The notes beneath the pieces are model-generated. The model did not search any database, was not told where the DNA came from, and saw nothing but the letters and a program-made list of their open reading frames with translations. The position numbers were made by a program, and so were the translations under genes. A stretch of DNA of 13,217 bases from M3007 sp046153695 (lineage in GTDB: Bacteria > Bacteroidota > Bacteroidia > Chitinophagales > Saprospiraceae), in contig JBJXEZ010000294.1 in the NCBI GenBank assembly GCA_046153695.1, forward strand, positions 1 through 13,217, read 5' to 3'. Position 1 is the stretch's first letter. Every line of letters begins with the position of its first letter. This document shows positions 1 to 8,038 of the stretch, piece by piece.

Positions 1-2
1 TC

Positions 3-776
3 GTCGTCACGGTAGAGGACAACTCAGCACCGACACTCACCTGTCCGGCCAGTGTGATCCGTTGCTTTGGCAACGATGTGGTGCAGTACCCTGCTCCGGT
101 GGCTACCGACAACTGCCTCGGCAACGGTGGCATGTTCGATCTCTCGGCTGGCCTGCCGAGCGGAGCACAGTTCCCGTCGGGTGTTACCGTCACAACCTAC
201 ACGTACACCGACGCTGACGGTAATGTCGGCTCGTGCTCCTTCGAGGTGACCATCCTGACCGAACTGACCGTTGTGCTGGATACAATCCTTAATGACAAGG
301 GCGGAGCACACGTCGGTGCCGTGATGATCAGCCCGAACGGAAGCCTTTCGCCTTACAAATTCGAGTGGTACCGCAACAACGTGCTTCTGACGGGCGAAAC
401 CAACGAAGACCTCGACAGCATCGGACACGGTTCCTATACGGTCATTATTACCGACGAGATCGGTTGCACGGCCACCGCCGGGCCATTCGTTGTGGACAGT
501 TTGGTGAACACCACTATCCCGGAGTGGGGCAATGGCTTGCTTATCGTGCCCAACCCCACCAGCGGCGACCTGGCAGTTATTTTTCCGACACAACTCTCGG
601 ACGACGCGCATTTTTCCGCCTATGATATGACTGGCCGCCTCGTGCTGCAGCAAACGGCAGTGACGCCCGAACGCATGGACCTTGATTTGTCCAAACTGGC
701 CGACGGCCTGTACACCGTGCTGATTCGGGTTAAGGGCGAAATCATTGCCAGGAAAATAGTGGTGAGTAAGAATTAA
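3..776 (+). CDS. 3' part of a secreted HYR/SprB-repeat protein with T9SS type A sorting domain
   Basis: The reading frame is open at the left edge, so only the last 257 codons are present and the true start lies outside the window. In order, the fragment holds the end of a HYR-type Ig-like domain (about residues 1-77, with the cysteine-containing APTLTCPAS and TDNCLG patterns), a SprB-repeat-like domain (about 95-165, with SPYKFEWY and GSYTVIITDEIGC), and a C-terminal T9SS type A sorting domain (about 180-257: IVPNPTSGDL, YDMTGRLV, LADGLYTVLI, then a basic KIVVSKN end). In Bacteroidota such C-terminal domains direct proteins through the outer membrane via the T9SS and are then removed. HYR and SprB repeats are typical of large surface adhesins or gliding-associated proteins. 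The substrate or partner cannot be told from this fragment. Identification of the sorting domain is strong; the overall role is inferred. Confidence 0.9.
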   Translation, partial: VVTVEDNSAPTLTCPASVIRCFGNDVVQYPAPVATDNCLGNGGMFDLSAGLPSGAQFPSGVTVTTYTYTDADGNVGSCSFEVTILTELTVVLDTILNDKGGAHVGAVMISPNGSLSPYKFEWYRNNVLLTGETNEDLDSIGHGSYTVIITDEIGCTATAGPFVVDSLVNTTIPEWGNGLLIVPNPTSGDLAVIFPTQLSDDAHFSAYDMTGRLVLQQTAVTPERMDLDLSKLADGLYTVLIRVKGEIIARKIVVSKN

Positions 777-856
777 TTCAGTCCCGGTACTTAACAAGGA
801 ATGCCGAACGAATAGTATCTTGTTTTTACGTCGTTCTCAAGTTCGCATAAATGACA

Positions 857-898
857 GAGGGCTTGTTTCTCCGGTGTGAGAAACAAGCCCTCCTTTTT
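857..898 (+). terminator. Intrinsic terminator between convergent genes
   Basis: A perfect 14-bp inverted repeat (arms 857-870 and 879-892, loop of 8 nt) is followed on the + strand by a short T tract at 894-898. It lies 80 nt after the stop of the T9SS-sorted protein and 15 nt beyond the stop of the convergent glutamine synthetase gene. The T tract favours + strand termination. The hairpin could also protect or end the opposing glnN transcript, although no T-rich stretch follows on that side. Confidence 0.8.
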
Positions 899-913
899 AG
901 AGCGATATACTGT

Positions 914-3103
914 TTACCGTACGAACAGCAGCTCCCGGTATTTCACCAACGGCCAGTACTGGTCGTCCACGATGCTTTCGAGTTCGTCCACGGCTTCGCG
1001 GATGAGCTCCATTTGCGGCTTCACTGTGTCACAGAAAATACGGGCTTCGTCTTGCAGGTTGTCGGCATGATGGGCTTGAGCCAGGCCCATCTCCATTTCT
1101 TCCAAGCCTGTTTTGACAGCGGTGCTGAGTGCACCGATACGCTGAAGGGTATCTTTTTGAAAACCTGCGGAACCGTCCATTCCGATCACTTTTAACGCGG
1201 CTACGTTTTGCGCCAGTTCGGTTTGGTAGCGGATAACGGCGGGCATGACGGACGCCTGGGTCATATCGGCCAGGGTTTTGGCCTCAATATCCAATTTGGT
1301 GCAGTAGGCGTGGAGCTGTACGTTGAATAGCGCCTCCAGTTCCGTTTTGCTCAGCACACCTGATTTTCCGAAGAAATCCTCTGCTTGCCTTTTGCCCAGC
1401 ACGGCCAGCGCTTCGGGCGTATTGGCATGGTTGGAAAGGCCTCGGCTGGCAGCCTCTTCTTTCCACTCGTCGGAGTAGTTGTTGCCCTCAAATACGATTG
1501 GCTTAAGCTTACGGATATAGTTTTTCAGCACCATCAGAATGGCCTCATCTTTTTCCGTGCCCTTGGCCATGAGTTTGTCCACGTCAGACTTGAACTCGAT
1601 CAATTGCAGGCCCATCATGGTGTTCATCACGGTCATCGGTCCAGCGCAGTTTTGGGAGGAGCCGACGGCACGAATCTCGAACTTGTTGCCAGTGAACGCG
1701 AACGGAGAGGTGCGGTTGCGGTCGGTATTGTCGAGCTCGAGGTTGGGCAGTTTGCTGATGAGGTCGAGAGCGCGTTTGACGGCGGCATCGTCGGTTTTTT
1801 TGCCGTTGGCGATTTGGCCCAACAACTTGCTCATGGCCTCGCCGATGAATACCGAAATGATGGCTGGCGGCGCCTCGTTGGCTCCGAGTCGGTGGTCGTT
1901 GCCCGCGTGGGCAATACTGGCACGCAGGATGTCGGCGTGCTTATGAACAGACATAATGGTGTTGACAAAAAATGCCAGAAAGCGCAAGTTTCGGCTGGGC
2001 GTGTCGCCGGGCGAAAGCAGGTTGATACCCGTGTTGGTGCCCATACTCCAGTTGTTGTGCTTGCCCGATCCATTGATGCCTGCGAACGGTTTTTCGTGAA
2101 AAAGCACGCGCAGTTTGTGCCTGTGGGCTACGCGTTCCATCACGTCCATGAGCAGCTGGTTGTGGTCCACGGCTACGTTGATTTCCTCAAAAATCGGTGC
2201 CACCTCGTACTGGCAGGGTGCCACCTCGTTGTGGCGCGTGCGCACGGGGATACCGAGTTTGTGGCACTCGGTTTCCAGGTCGCGCATGAACAGGTACACG
2301 CGTTCCGGGATAGAGCCAAAGTAGTGGTCTTCCAGCTGCTGGTGCTTGGTGGCAGGGCGACCGACCAGGGTGCGGCCAGTCAGCACGAGGTCAGGGCGGG
2401 CATTGAAAAGTGCTTCGTCCACCACAAAATACTCCTGTTCCCAACCGAGCGTGGCTGTCACCTTGGTCACATTCGGGTGGAACAACTGGCACACGGGCAC
2501 GGCGGCCTTGTCCAACAATGCTTGTGAACGCAACAGCGGGAGTTTGAAATCCTGCGCCCGCCCGTCGTACGTGACAAAAATGGTAGGGACGCAGAGCGTA
2601 CGCCCGGAGCCGACTTCCATGATAAACGCCGGGCTGGTGGGATCCCATACGGTGTAGCCACGGGCCTCGAATGTACTGCGCATACCGCCCGAGGGGAACG
2701 ACGAGCCGTCCGGCTCCTGCTGCACCAAAGCACCGCCGGTGAATTCTTCGATCACACGCCCGTCGTGGGTCATGGTGAAAAACGAATCATGCTTTTCAGC
2801 GGTCTTACCTGTAAGGGGCTGAAACCAGTGGGCGAAGTGCGTGCAATTTTTCTCCTGCGCCCATTCTTTCATTCCGGCGGCAATTACATCAGCCAGTTCT
2901 CGGTTGAGTTTTTGGCCGCTTTGCACGGCTGCCTTCACGCTTAGGTAGGCGTTTTCGGGCAAGTGTTTTTTCATGGCTTCTTCGCCAAAAACGTTTTCCC
3001 CGAAATACGAGGCGATGTTGGCATCAAAGCCCTCTCCGTTGTCCAAAAATGGATCGAAGCGGTTTTCTACGGTCTGAAGTGCATTAAATCGAGTCTGGGA
3101 CAT
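914..3103 (-). CDS. glnN: Group III glutamine synthetase
   Basis: ATP-dependent glutamine synthetase of the GSIII type: it makes glutamine from glutamate and ammonium and is a main cytoplasmic entry point of nitrogen in Bacteroidota. With the ATG at 3103 the protein has 729 residues, the usual GSIII size. Recognisable blocks are FDPFLDNGEGFD near the N-terminus, QPLTGKTAEKHDSFF, LGWEQEYFVVD (about 219-229, with acidic residues of the kind that bind metal in the family), FHEKPFAGINGSGKHNNWS (about 335-353, a GSIII hallmark) and NRTSPFAFTGN followed by EIRAVGSS (about 463-482). A longer in-frame start at 3202 exists, but its 33 extra residues only translate the simple-sequence repeat, so it is rejected. 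No Shine-Dalgarno sequence is seen, as is normal for this phylum. The gene appears monocistronic, with its own leader and a possible promoter near 3346-3378. Nitrogen-responsive control is plausible but not visible here. Confidence 0.97.
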   Translation of the reverse strand: MSQTRFNALQTVENRFDPFLDNGEGFDANIASYFGENVFGEEAMKKHLPENAYLSVKAAVQSGQKLNRELADVIAAGMKEWAQEKNCTHFAHWFQPLTGKTAEKHDSFFTMTHDGRVIEEFTGGALVQQEPDGSSFPSGGMRSTFEARGYTVWDPTSPAFIMEVGSGRTLCVPTIFVTYDGRAQDFKLPLLRSQALLDKAAVPVCQLFHPNVTKVTATLGWEQEYFVVDEALFNARPDLVLTGRTLVGRPATKHQQLEDHYFGSIPERVYLFMRDLETECHKLGIPVRTRHNEVAPCQYEVAPIFEEINVAVDHNQLLMDVMERVAHRHKLRVLFHEKPFAGINGSGKHNNWSMGTNTGINLLSPGDTPSRNLRFLAFFVNTIMSVHKHADILRASIAHAGNDHRLGANEAPPAIISVFIGEAMSKLLGQIANGKKTDDAAVKRALDLISKLPNLELDNTDRNRTSPFAFTGNKFEIRAVGSSQNCAGPMTVMNTMMGLQLIEFKSDVDKLMAKGTEKDEAILMVLKNYIRKLKPIVFEGNNYSDEWKEEAASRGLSNHANTPEALAVLGKRQAEDFFGKSGVLSKTELEALFNVQLHAYCTKLDIEAKTLADMTQASVMPAVIRYQTELAQNVAALKVIGMDGSAGFQKDTLQRIGALSTAVKTGLEEMEMGLAQAHHADNLQDEARIFCDTVKPQMELIREAVDELESIVDDQYWPLVKYRELLFVR

Positions 3104-3105
3104 GG

Positions 3106-3185
3106 GTGAGCGAGTGAGCGAGTGAGCGTGTGAGTGAGTGAGTGAGCGGTGTGAGAGAGCGTGTGAGCGAGTGAACGGTGCGAGC
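3106..3185 (-). repeat. GTGA/GCGA tandem tetranucleotide tract in the glnN leader
   Basis: About 80 bp directly upstream of the glnN start consist of imperfect 4-bp units, GTGA alternating with GCGA as read on the + strand (CTCACTCGCTCAC in the glnN mRNA). It begins two bases from the start codon, so it would form the translation initiation region of the mRNA: C-rich, purine-poor and probably unstructured. Such tracts can change length by slipped-strand mispairing. An effect on expression is inference. Confidence 0.8.
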
Positions 3186-3345
3186 GGGGGCCTTTTTGTC
3201 ATTTCGCAGAAATCCGTTCACGCCGCGAGGGTAGCTGTTGGTGGCGCTTTAGCGAAGCAGGTACATTTTTTTGTTTTTTTCAGCGAAATTTTAAAAATTA
3301 ACGAACAATAATGATGAAAATTAAGAATAAATTTTCAAAATCGGG

Positions 3346-3378
3346 CAAAAGTAGCGCCTTGTTCAGCGAAATATACAA
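3346..3378 (-). promoter_or_regulatory. Candidate Bacteroidota-type promoter for glnN
   Basis: Read on the minus strand, TTG (3378-3376) is followed after 22 nt by TACTTTTG (3353-3346). This fits the TTG-N(17-23)-TAnnTTTG pattern known for the primary sigma factor of this phylum. It would place transcription start near 3340, giving a leader of about 235 nt that includes the tetranucleotide tract. It sits in an AT-rich stretch where chance matches are more likely. Confidence 0.4.
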
Positions 3379-3450
3379 CTTTTACCGAAATATTTTTTCT
3401 GAGAAATATACCCGGCGGAAGTGGTTTGCGAAAAGTGTAGCCGGGGGGGG

Positions 3451-3482
3451 ATTCACCGAGGGACTTCTGTCACCCGGTGAAT
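3451..3482. repeat. Imperfect palindrome, REP-like, related to 6439-6471
   Basis: The outer arms ATTCACCG and CGGTGAAT pair perfectly. Inside them the stem continues with two mismatched positions and an inner GAC/GTC. The right half closely matches the right half of the palindrome at 6439-6471 (TCACCCGGT core, then AAT). It lies about 50 nt beyond the terminator of the hybrid kinase gene. A dispersed repeat family is inferred from these two copies. Confidence 0.5.
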
Positions 3483-3525
3483 AATGCGATCAATCGGGAG
3501 TTTTCGCATACCACTTTCTAATGAC

Positions 3526-3562
3526 AAAATAACAAAGGCAGGGGTAGCGCCCTGCCTTTGTT
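3526..3562 (-). terminator. Intrinsic terminator of the hybrid kinase gene
   Basis: A perfect 13-bp inverted repeat (arms 3531-3543 and 3550-3562, loop of 6 nt) lies 20 nt after the TAG stop of the kinase gene. In minus-strand direction the stem is followed by ATTTTGTCATT, a moderately T-rich tail. Position, GC-rich stem base and T-rich exit make this a good rho-independent terminator. Confidence 0.82.
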
Positions 3563-3582
3563 GTTGCGAAAACCTGATAAGT

Positions 3583-6261
3583 CTATTGCCCGGAAATCTC
3601 CCCAGCAGCGGGAACGGCAGCCCACTTGGCGATTTTTTCGCGCAGCAAGGCGGGGTTGATGGGCTTGCTGATATAGTCCTCCATTCCGGCGGCACGGCAA
3701 CGTTCTTCCTCGCCGGTAGTGGCATTGGCGGTGAGTGCGATGATGGGTATGGAAATGCCAGCATCGCGAATGGCCCGGGTGGCAGCAAGGCCGTCCATAA
3801 CAGGCATCTTGATGTCCATGAGAACGAGGTCATAGGCGAGCTCCGAGGCTTTTTGCAATGCGATGGAGCCGTTTTCGGCCACATCCACCTGCGGTGCGTC
3901 CATAATATTCAGGAGCAGTTCTTTGGCGAGTACCTGGTTGAAGTGGTTGTCCTCGGCAAGCAAGATACGTCGGGAGGGGAGTTTGGTTTCCCTGGTGCTT
4001 TTACCGTTGTGATTCAATTCGGGCAGCGGCAATTCGCCTACGGAGACAGGTAGGGTAAAAGCGAACACTGATCCTTCGCCGGGTGTGCTGCGCACGGAAA
4101 TTTGCCCCCCCTGCAGTTCCACCAGTTGTTTTGAAATGGCAAGGCCAAGGCCAGTACCGCCGTAACGAAGGTGGGTGTATTCGCCTGCCTGAACAAAGGC
4201 TTCAAACAGGCTGGGCAGCTCGGCTGCATCGATGCCAATCCCGGTGTCCTGAACTTCGAATCGAAGTACCAGGTTAGCGTCGTGGTTACGTTCGGCTACG
4301 GAGCACGTAAGGCGAATATGGCCGGTGTCGGTAAACTTTACGGCGTTGCCCAGCAGGTTGAGTAGTACCTGATTGAGGCGGGCGGCATCGGCCACGACGA
4401 CCTCCGGCACATCCGAGTCGCACCGAAAATCGAGGCCAACATTTTTTTGTTCGGCGTTCAGCCGGAACATACTCACCTGTTTATTCAGTAGTTCGGGCAG
4501 CCGGAACGGCGCTGCGTTGAACGCAATCCTGCCCGCCTCCACTTTGGAGAAATCGAGTATATCGCTAACGAGGGTCAGCAGGTTTTCGGAAGCAAATTCG
4601 ATTGACTCGATATAGCCCCGTTGCTTAAGGTCGAGCCGGGTTTGGCTCAGCAGTCCTGACATACCGATCACGGTGTTCAACGGGGTTCGTATCTCGTGGC
4701 TCATGTTGGACAGGAAGATACTCTTGAAATGGCTGGCTTCGCCCAAGTGCTGGTTCTGCCGCTCGATTTCGGCACGCTGGCGTTCGATCTCGGTGTTTTG
4801 GCGGCGTATCTCCCGATTGGTGCGATTTTTTTGCAAAAAAAGCCGGAACAACAGGAAAGAAATAGCGGCGAAGGCGATCAGACCGGCGAGCAGGCCCGTT
4901 CGAACGGCCCGTTGACTGCGCACCTCAGCCTCGCGTAGGGCGTTGGTCTGGTTGAGCAGTTCGATCTCTTTTTGCTGGCTCTTGAACACCGCTTCGTTTT
5001 CGTTGAGGCGGGCGTTTTTCGCCTCCAGCTCGAGGGCCGCGTTCAGATTATCCTTTTCGAGCGCTTGCATGCGCTCCTGCTCGGCGGCTGCGGCCAGTTT
5101 GCGGGCACGCAACTCGGTTAGCTGTTGAGAAAGGGTGAGTTCGCGCAATTTCGCCTCCGTGCTGAGCTGGGCGATTTCGCGTTCCTTGCGCTCCGTCTCG
5201 AACCTGCCCTGAATTTCGTTAACCTGACGGTAGCTCTCGAGGTTGTAGATAGAATCGGAGTACACTTTCGCTGCTCGTTGCGCCACGATTGCCGCCGAAT
5301 ACAGTGAATCCTTGATGCCGTTGTTGGGGGCAATTTTGGCCACGTTGGTGTACACGTCCGCCATGTTGGTATAGGCGCGTGTGATGGCGATTTTATTGCC
5401 TACTTGCAGACCCAATTTCAGGCACAGGTCGAAGTGTTTGAGTGCTTTTTCGTATTGTTTTGTTGCCTGGTATGCCGTGCCGAGGCTGTTATGGGCGTTG
5501 GCGGCGTTGGTCAGGTTTTTGCGCCGCTCATATTCGGCCAGGGCTTTATGGTAATATTCGATAGCCTCTTCGATGCGGCCCATTTCATTTGCACACACGC
5601 CCAGGTTGTTGTACAGCGTACCCCAGTCTGCGGACTTGTCCGATTTAAGGTAGTAGTTTTGAGTTTCCTGAAACATGGCCCACGCTTCGTCGTACCGCGC
5701 ATTAGCCACTAAAAGCCCGCCGTAGTTCAGGTACAGGGCCGCGAGACGGTCCTGGTTGTTTATTTCCTTAAAAATGCGCTTGGCCTCCAGGTAGTTTCTC
5801 TCGGACTCTGTCGTGTTTTTTTGCCGCTTAAAAATGGTACCGAGGTTGCCGTAGGCGGTGCCGATGCGCTCCCGATCGCCGCCGCGTTCGTACAGTTCGA
5901 GCGCCTTGTGCGTATGGCGCACGGCATCGGGGTACTCGGTACGCTGCATGTGGTACCAACCGAGGTAAAAAAATGCAGTCCCCCGGTCCGAAAATGTGAT
6001 GCCAACGGGTGCGGTGCCCCGCTCCACGCTCTCCGACAGTTGCAAGCACTGATCAATGTAGCCTTTGGCCCGTTCGGGGCTGGACTGTAAGGTCAGAATC
6101 GAAAGCCGGTTGAGGGTTTTAACACGGGAGGAGTCGTGAACGGATTCGGCAAGTGTTTTTTCCAACGCCTCAACCTCACCCGCAACTTGCGCAGCCAAAC
6201 GAAGCGTTGCTGCCGCCAAGACAAAGCAGGTCAAGAGAGGTAACAAAAACACACGTGTCAT
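3583..6261 (-). CDS. TPR-containing hybrid sensor histidine kinase/response regulator
   Basis: An 892-residue membrane sensor. An N-terminal signal peptide (residues 1-25, ending RLAAQ) is followed by TPR repeats in the periplasm (about 80-310; for example LYNNLGVCANEMGRIEEAIEYY), a coiled coil (about 345-450), one transmembrane helix (about 456-477) and a cytoplasmic kinase. HisKA has SHEIRTP with the phospho-accepting His522. The ATPase domain has the N box around N635/N639, G1 box DTGIGI (672-677) and G2 GGTGLGLAI (from 701). A C-terminal receiver has acidic E770/D771, phospho-acceptor D816 (LVLMDIKMPVMDG), T844 and K866, so it looks fully active. There is no DNA-binding or HPt domain, so output must go through another protein not in this window. 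The ligand is unknown. The gene is in the same direction as the peptidase gene upstream but 250 bp away and has its own candidate promoter; functional linkage is unproven. Confidence 0.95.
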   Translation of the reverse strand: MTRVFLLPLLTCFVLAAATLRLAAQVAGEVEALEKTLAESVHDSSRVKTLNRLSILTLQSSPERAKGYIDQCLQLSESVERGTAPVGITFSDRGTAFFYLGWYHMQRTEYPDAVRHTHKALELYERGGDRERIGTAYGNLGTIFKRQKNTTESERNYLEAKRIFKEINNQDRLAALYLNYGGLLVANARYDEAWAMFQETQNYYLKSDKSADWGTLYNNLGVCANEMGRIEEAIEYYHKALAEYERRKNLTNAANAHNSLGTAYQATKQYEKALKHFDLCLKLGLQVGNKIAITRAYTNMADVYTNVAKIAPNNGIKDSLYSAAIVAQRAAKVYSDSIYNLESYRQVNEIQGRFETERKEREIAQLSTEAKLRELTLSQQLTELRARKLAAAAEQERMQALEKDNLNAALELEAKNARLNENEAVFKSQQKEIELLNQTNALREAEVRSQRAVRTGLLAGLIAFAAISFLLFRLFLQKNRTNREIRRQNTEIERQRAEIERQNQHLGEASHFKSIFLSNMSHEIRTPLNTVIGMSGLLSQTRLDLKQRGYIESIEFASENLLTLVSDILDFSKVEAGRIAFNAAPFRLPELLNKQVSMFRLNAEQKNVGLDFRCDSDVPEVVVADAARLNQVLLNLLGNAVKFTDTGHIRLTCSVAERNHDANLVLRFEVQDTGIGIDAAELPSLFEAFVQAGEYTHLRYGGTGLGLAISKQLVELQGGQISVRSTPGEGSVFAFTLPVSVGELPLPELNHNGKSTRETKLPSRRILLAEDNHFNQVLAKELLLNIMDAPQVDVAENGSIALQKASELAYDLVLMDIKMPVMDGLAATRAIRDAGISIPIIALTANATTGEEERCRAAGMEDYISKPINPALLREKIAKWAAVPAAGEISGQ

Positions 6262-6265
6262 GCGG

Positions 6266-6294
6266 CAAAAATAGGCCGGTCGTTCTTGGGTAAA
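6266..6294 (-). promoter_or_regulatory. Candidate promoter of the hybrid kinase, implying an almost leaderless mRNA
   Basis: On the minus strand TATTTTTG (6273-6266) is a perfect TAnnTTTG element. The upstream element is weak (TTTA at 6294-6291, spacing 17). The -7 element ends only 4 nt before the kinase ATG at 6261, so the transcript would begin at or very near the start codon. Confidence 0.4.
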
Positions 6295-6438
6295 TGTAAA
6301 AAAGGGTAAAAAAACGGGCAGGGAGAAGGTATCTACCAGTACGATTTTTTACCTGGACCTTGACTGGGCGTTCCAGCAAGAAAGGATGCGTTGTTGTAAA
6401 AACCACTTGCAGTACCAAACGTGCCCAAAGCCTCGTCA

Positions 6439-6471
6439 ATTGACCGGGTGACTTGCAGTCACCCGGTCAAT
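6439..6471. repeat. Perfect 15-bp palindrome with 3-nt loop, REP-like
   Basis: The arms 6439-6453 and 6457-6471 pair perfectly around a TGC loop. It lies 41 nt after the stop of the C1 peptidase gene and could act as a 3' end stabiliser or terminator, although no T tract follows in either direction. It resembles the palindrome at 3451-3482; the fourth base pair is G-C here and C-G there, a compensatory change. Confidence 0.7.
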
Positions 6472-6511
6472 AAGCCTGACTTCAAGAATGAACCAACATA
6501 ACTTGGGCAGC

Positions 6512-8038
6512 CTACCGCCCCACCACCTCCAAAACGAGCGGCACGATGAACCCTTCGCTCCGGGTGGTTGCCTCAAAGGCAAGGCGGTCAGTAGCGTAAG
6601 TGATATCGGCAGCAGGCACGGCATGCTTGCCGAGGATTTGCAAGAGGTTTTGAGCGACATCGCCGTCTTTGCGGCTAAGCAGCTCGGCCAGTTTGGCCAC
6701 GGTATCTATTTTTCGTTTTGAAAAAAGCACAATCAACCGATCTGTACCGGGGTAAGCCAGCGAGAGGGCCTTTTTGGGGCCTGGAATCACGACTTCTCCG
6801 CCACCCGCAAGCAACAATGGGCTTTCGTTCCGGGTACCAAACTTGTCACTCAGTCCGGCCTGCCGTGGCCAGTGGAAATGCACGGCCCGCAGTGCGTCAA
6901 TGCTGAAAACATACAAGTACTCGTCGTCACGGAGGGTGGCAGCAAGTAACTGGAACAATTTGCCTACGGCCCATTCTTTTTGCCGAAGCCGGTATACGCC
7001 GAAGTTGCGCTCTACATCCACCGGCTCGAAATTGGGTTGATTGCTCTGCTCTTGCCAGCCGTTCAGGTAGCGGAACTGAAACGTACCGGCCAACTCCACC
7101 AACGGGCGTTCGACCACATGCTGGGTGTCGGATTGGGCGGGTTGTGTATTGGCAGGTTGTACTGCGGAAGTATCCGCTTGTACCATTTTGCCAGGTGCCA
7201 CAAGGTAGATGGCGTAAGCATATTTGCAGAACTCGCCAAAGTCCTTGTACTTGATCCAGATGTACCCGTTGTCGCCCCAGTTTTTTCCCCAGGAATTCAT
7301 GATACGGAAGGCCTCCTTGCGGTCATCATAGCCCACTACCACCATAGCGTGGCCGCCGGCAGGTGCGGTATTGCCAATTGTCGGATGCCAATACTGGGCG
7401 TTTTTGAGTTCGTAAAAGTTCCGCATCACCATCATCCCGATCACAACAGGTTTATTTTTAGACAACACCACTTTCACCCGCTGCACCTTAACAGCGGGGT
7501 CTTCCTTGGTACCGAACAGCGTGAGAAAGTCTTCGATGGCATAGCGCCGGGCATGGGTTGCTACGCTGCTATCCGGCACTTGTTGGCAGTCGTTCACGTC
7601 GAAGTCAAACTGGCGGGCGAGGCAGTCACCGCGCTCCATGAGCAGCTGCATGGCATCGGAAATGCGGGAGCCTTTGCGGCAGTCCTCGGTTCGTATCTGG
7701 TTGTACAAAAAAAGCGCCGAGTGGGCGTTTCGGGTGATGACTTCCTGATCCGTACACCGGTTGAGAATTGCCCGCTGTATGGACAGTGCTCCGTAGCCCG
7801 CAGCCCAGCCCACACAGGAAAAGATAAGGCCCTGGTGGCGTATTTCGGGGCAATAGGGCGTGAGGTCCACGGCCGAGGGAAGGTCGGCCTTACTGCCATC
7901 TTCGGGTGCCTGACGCGGTTGCGTTTCGTAGGTGTCGTCTTCGAGCAGGAGGCCGGAAACGAACTCCTCGTCGGGCGTTTGCGCCGTGCAAAGAGTGGTT
8001 ACAATGATCAGGAAAAAGAAAAAAAACAGGTGTCTCAT
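6512..8038 (-). CDS. Secreted papain-family (C1) cysteine peptidase with C-terminal DUF4384-like domain
   Basis: A 508-residue protein if started at the ATG at 8038, which directly precedes a signal peptide (MRHLFFFFFLIIVTTLCTAQ). A start 9 codons upstream would push this peptide inward and is less likely. The papain-type catalytic set is complete: oxyanion Q69 and nucleophile C75 in RHQGLIFSCVGWAAGY, H230 in GGHAMVVVGYDD, and N248 in IMNSWGKNWGDNGY. A low-complexity Q/T/A linker (about 285-310) leads to a C-terminal beta-rich region (YLYVFSIDAL, then YPGTDRLIVLFSKR) that resembles DUF4384; this second assignment is tentative. The start codon overlaps the stop of the small cysteine-module protein gene upstream (ATGA), pointing to translational coupling. 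It probably acts in the periplasm or outside the cell; substrates are unknown, and its coupled neighbour is a candidate. A run of eight T's in the signal-peptide codons is a possible slippage site. Confidence 0.92.
   Translation of the reverse strand: MRHLFFFFFLIIVTTLCTAQTPDEEFVSGLLLEDDTYETQPRQAPEDGSKADLPSAVDLTPYCPEIRHQGLIFSCVGWAAGYGALSIQRAILNRCTDQEVITRNAHSALFLYNQIRTEDCRKGSRISDAMQLLMERGDCLARQFDFDVNDCQQVPDSSVATHARRYAIEDFLTLFGTKEDPAVKVQRVKVVLSKNKPVVIGMMVMRNFYELKNAQYWHPTIGNTAPAGGHAMVVVGYDDRKEAFRIMNSWGKNWGDNGYIWIKYKDFGEFCKYAYAIYLVAPGKMVQADTSAVQPANTQPAQSDTQHVVERPLVELAGTFQFRYLNGWQEQSNQPNFEPVDVERNFGVYRLRQKEWAVGKLFQLLAATLRDDEYLYVFSIDALRAVHFHWPRQAGLSDKFGTRNESPLLLAGGGEVVIPGPKKALSLAYPGTDRLIVLFSKRKIDTVAKLAELLSRKDGDVAQNLLQILGKHAVPAADITYATDRLAFEATTRSEGFIVPLVLEVVGR

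Larger units (their letters stand above)
3104..3582. other. Intergenic region between glnN and the hybrid kinase
   Basis: This 479-bp gene-free stretch holds, in + order, the glnN-proximal tetranucleotide tract (3106-3185), a short stretch resembling one half of the palindrome at 8507-8622 (3196-3225), an AT-rich island (about 3260-3420) with a candidate glnN promoter, a G8 run (3443-3450), an imperfect palindrome (3451-3482) and the terminator of the kinase gene (3531-3562). I see no convincing coding region in it. Confidence 0.75.

Noticed and set aside
24..797. 257-codon minus-strand frame opposite the T9SS-sorted protein
   Set aside because: The + frame holds HYR, SprB-like and sorting-domain sequence; the minus frame has no family features.
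1385..2527. 380-codon open frame on the + strand inside glnN
   Set aside because: It is antisense to highly conserved glutamine synthetase sequence, shows no domain pattern and has the composition of a codon shadow.
3106..3185. CRISPR-like array
   Set aside because: The units are 4 bp without spacers, which is a microsatellite and not a CRISPR array.
3104..3202. 33-codon N-terminal extension of glutamine synthetase
   Set aside because: It translates only the simple tandem repeat (SHS/THS/LTR-rich), and the shorter start gives the usual 729-residue length.
6439..6471. Classical rho-independent terminator for the peptidase gene
   Set aside because: The hairpin is strong but no T-rich tail follows in the minus direction, so it is listed as a palindromic repeat.
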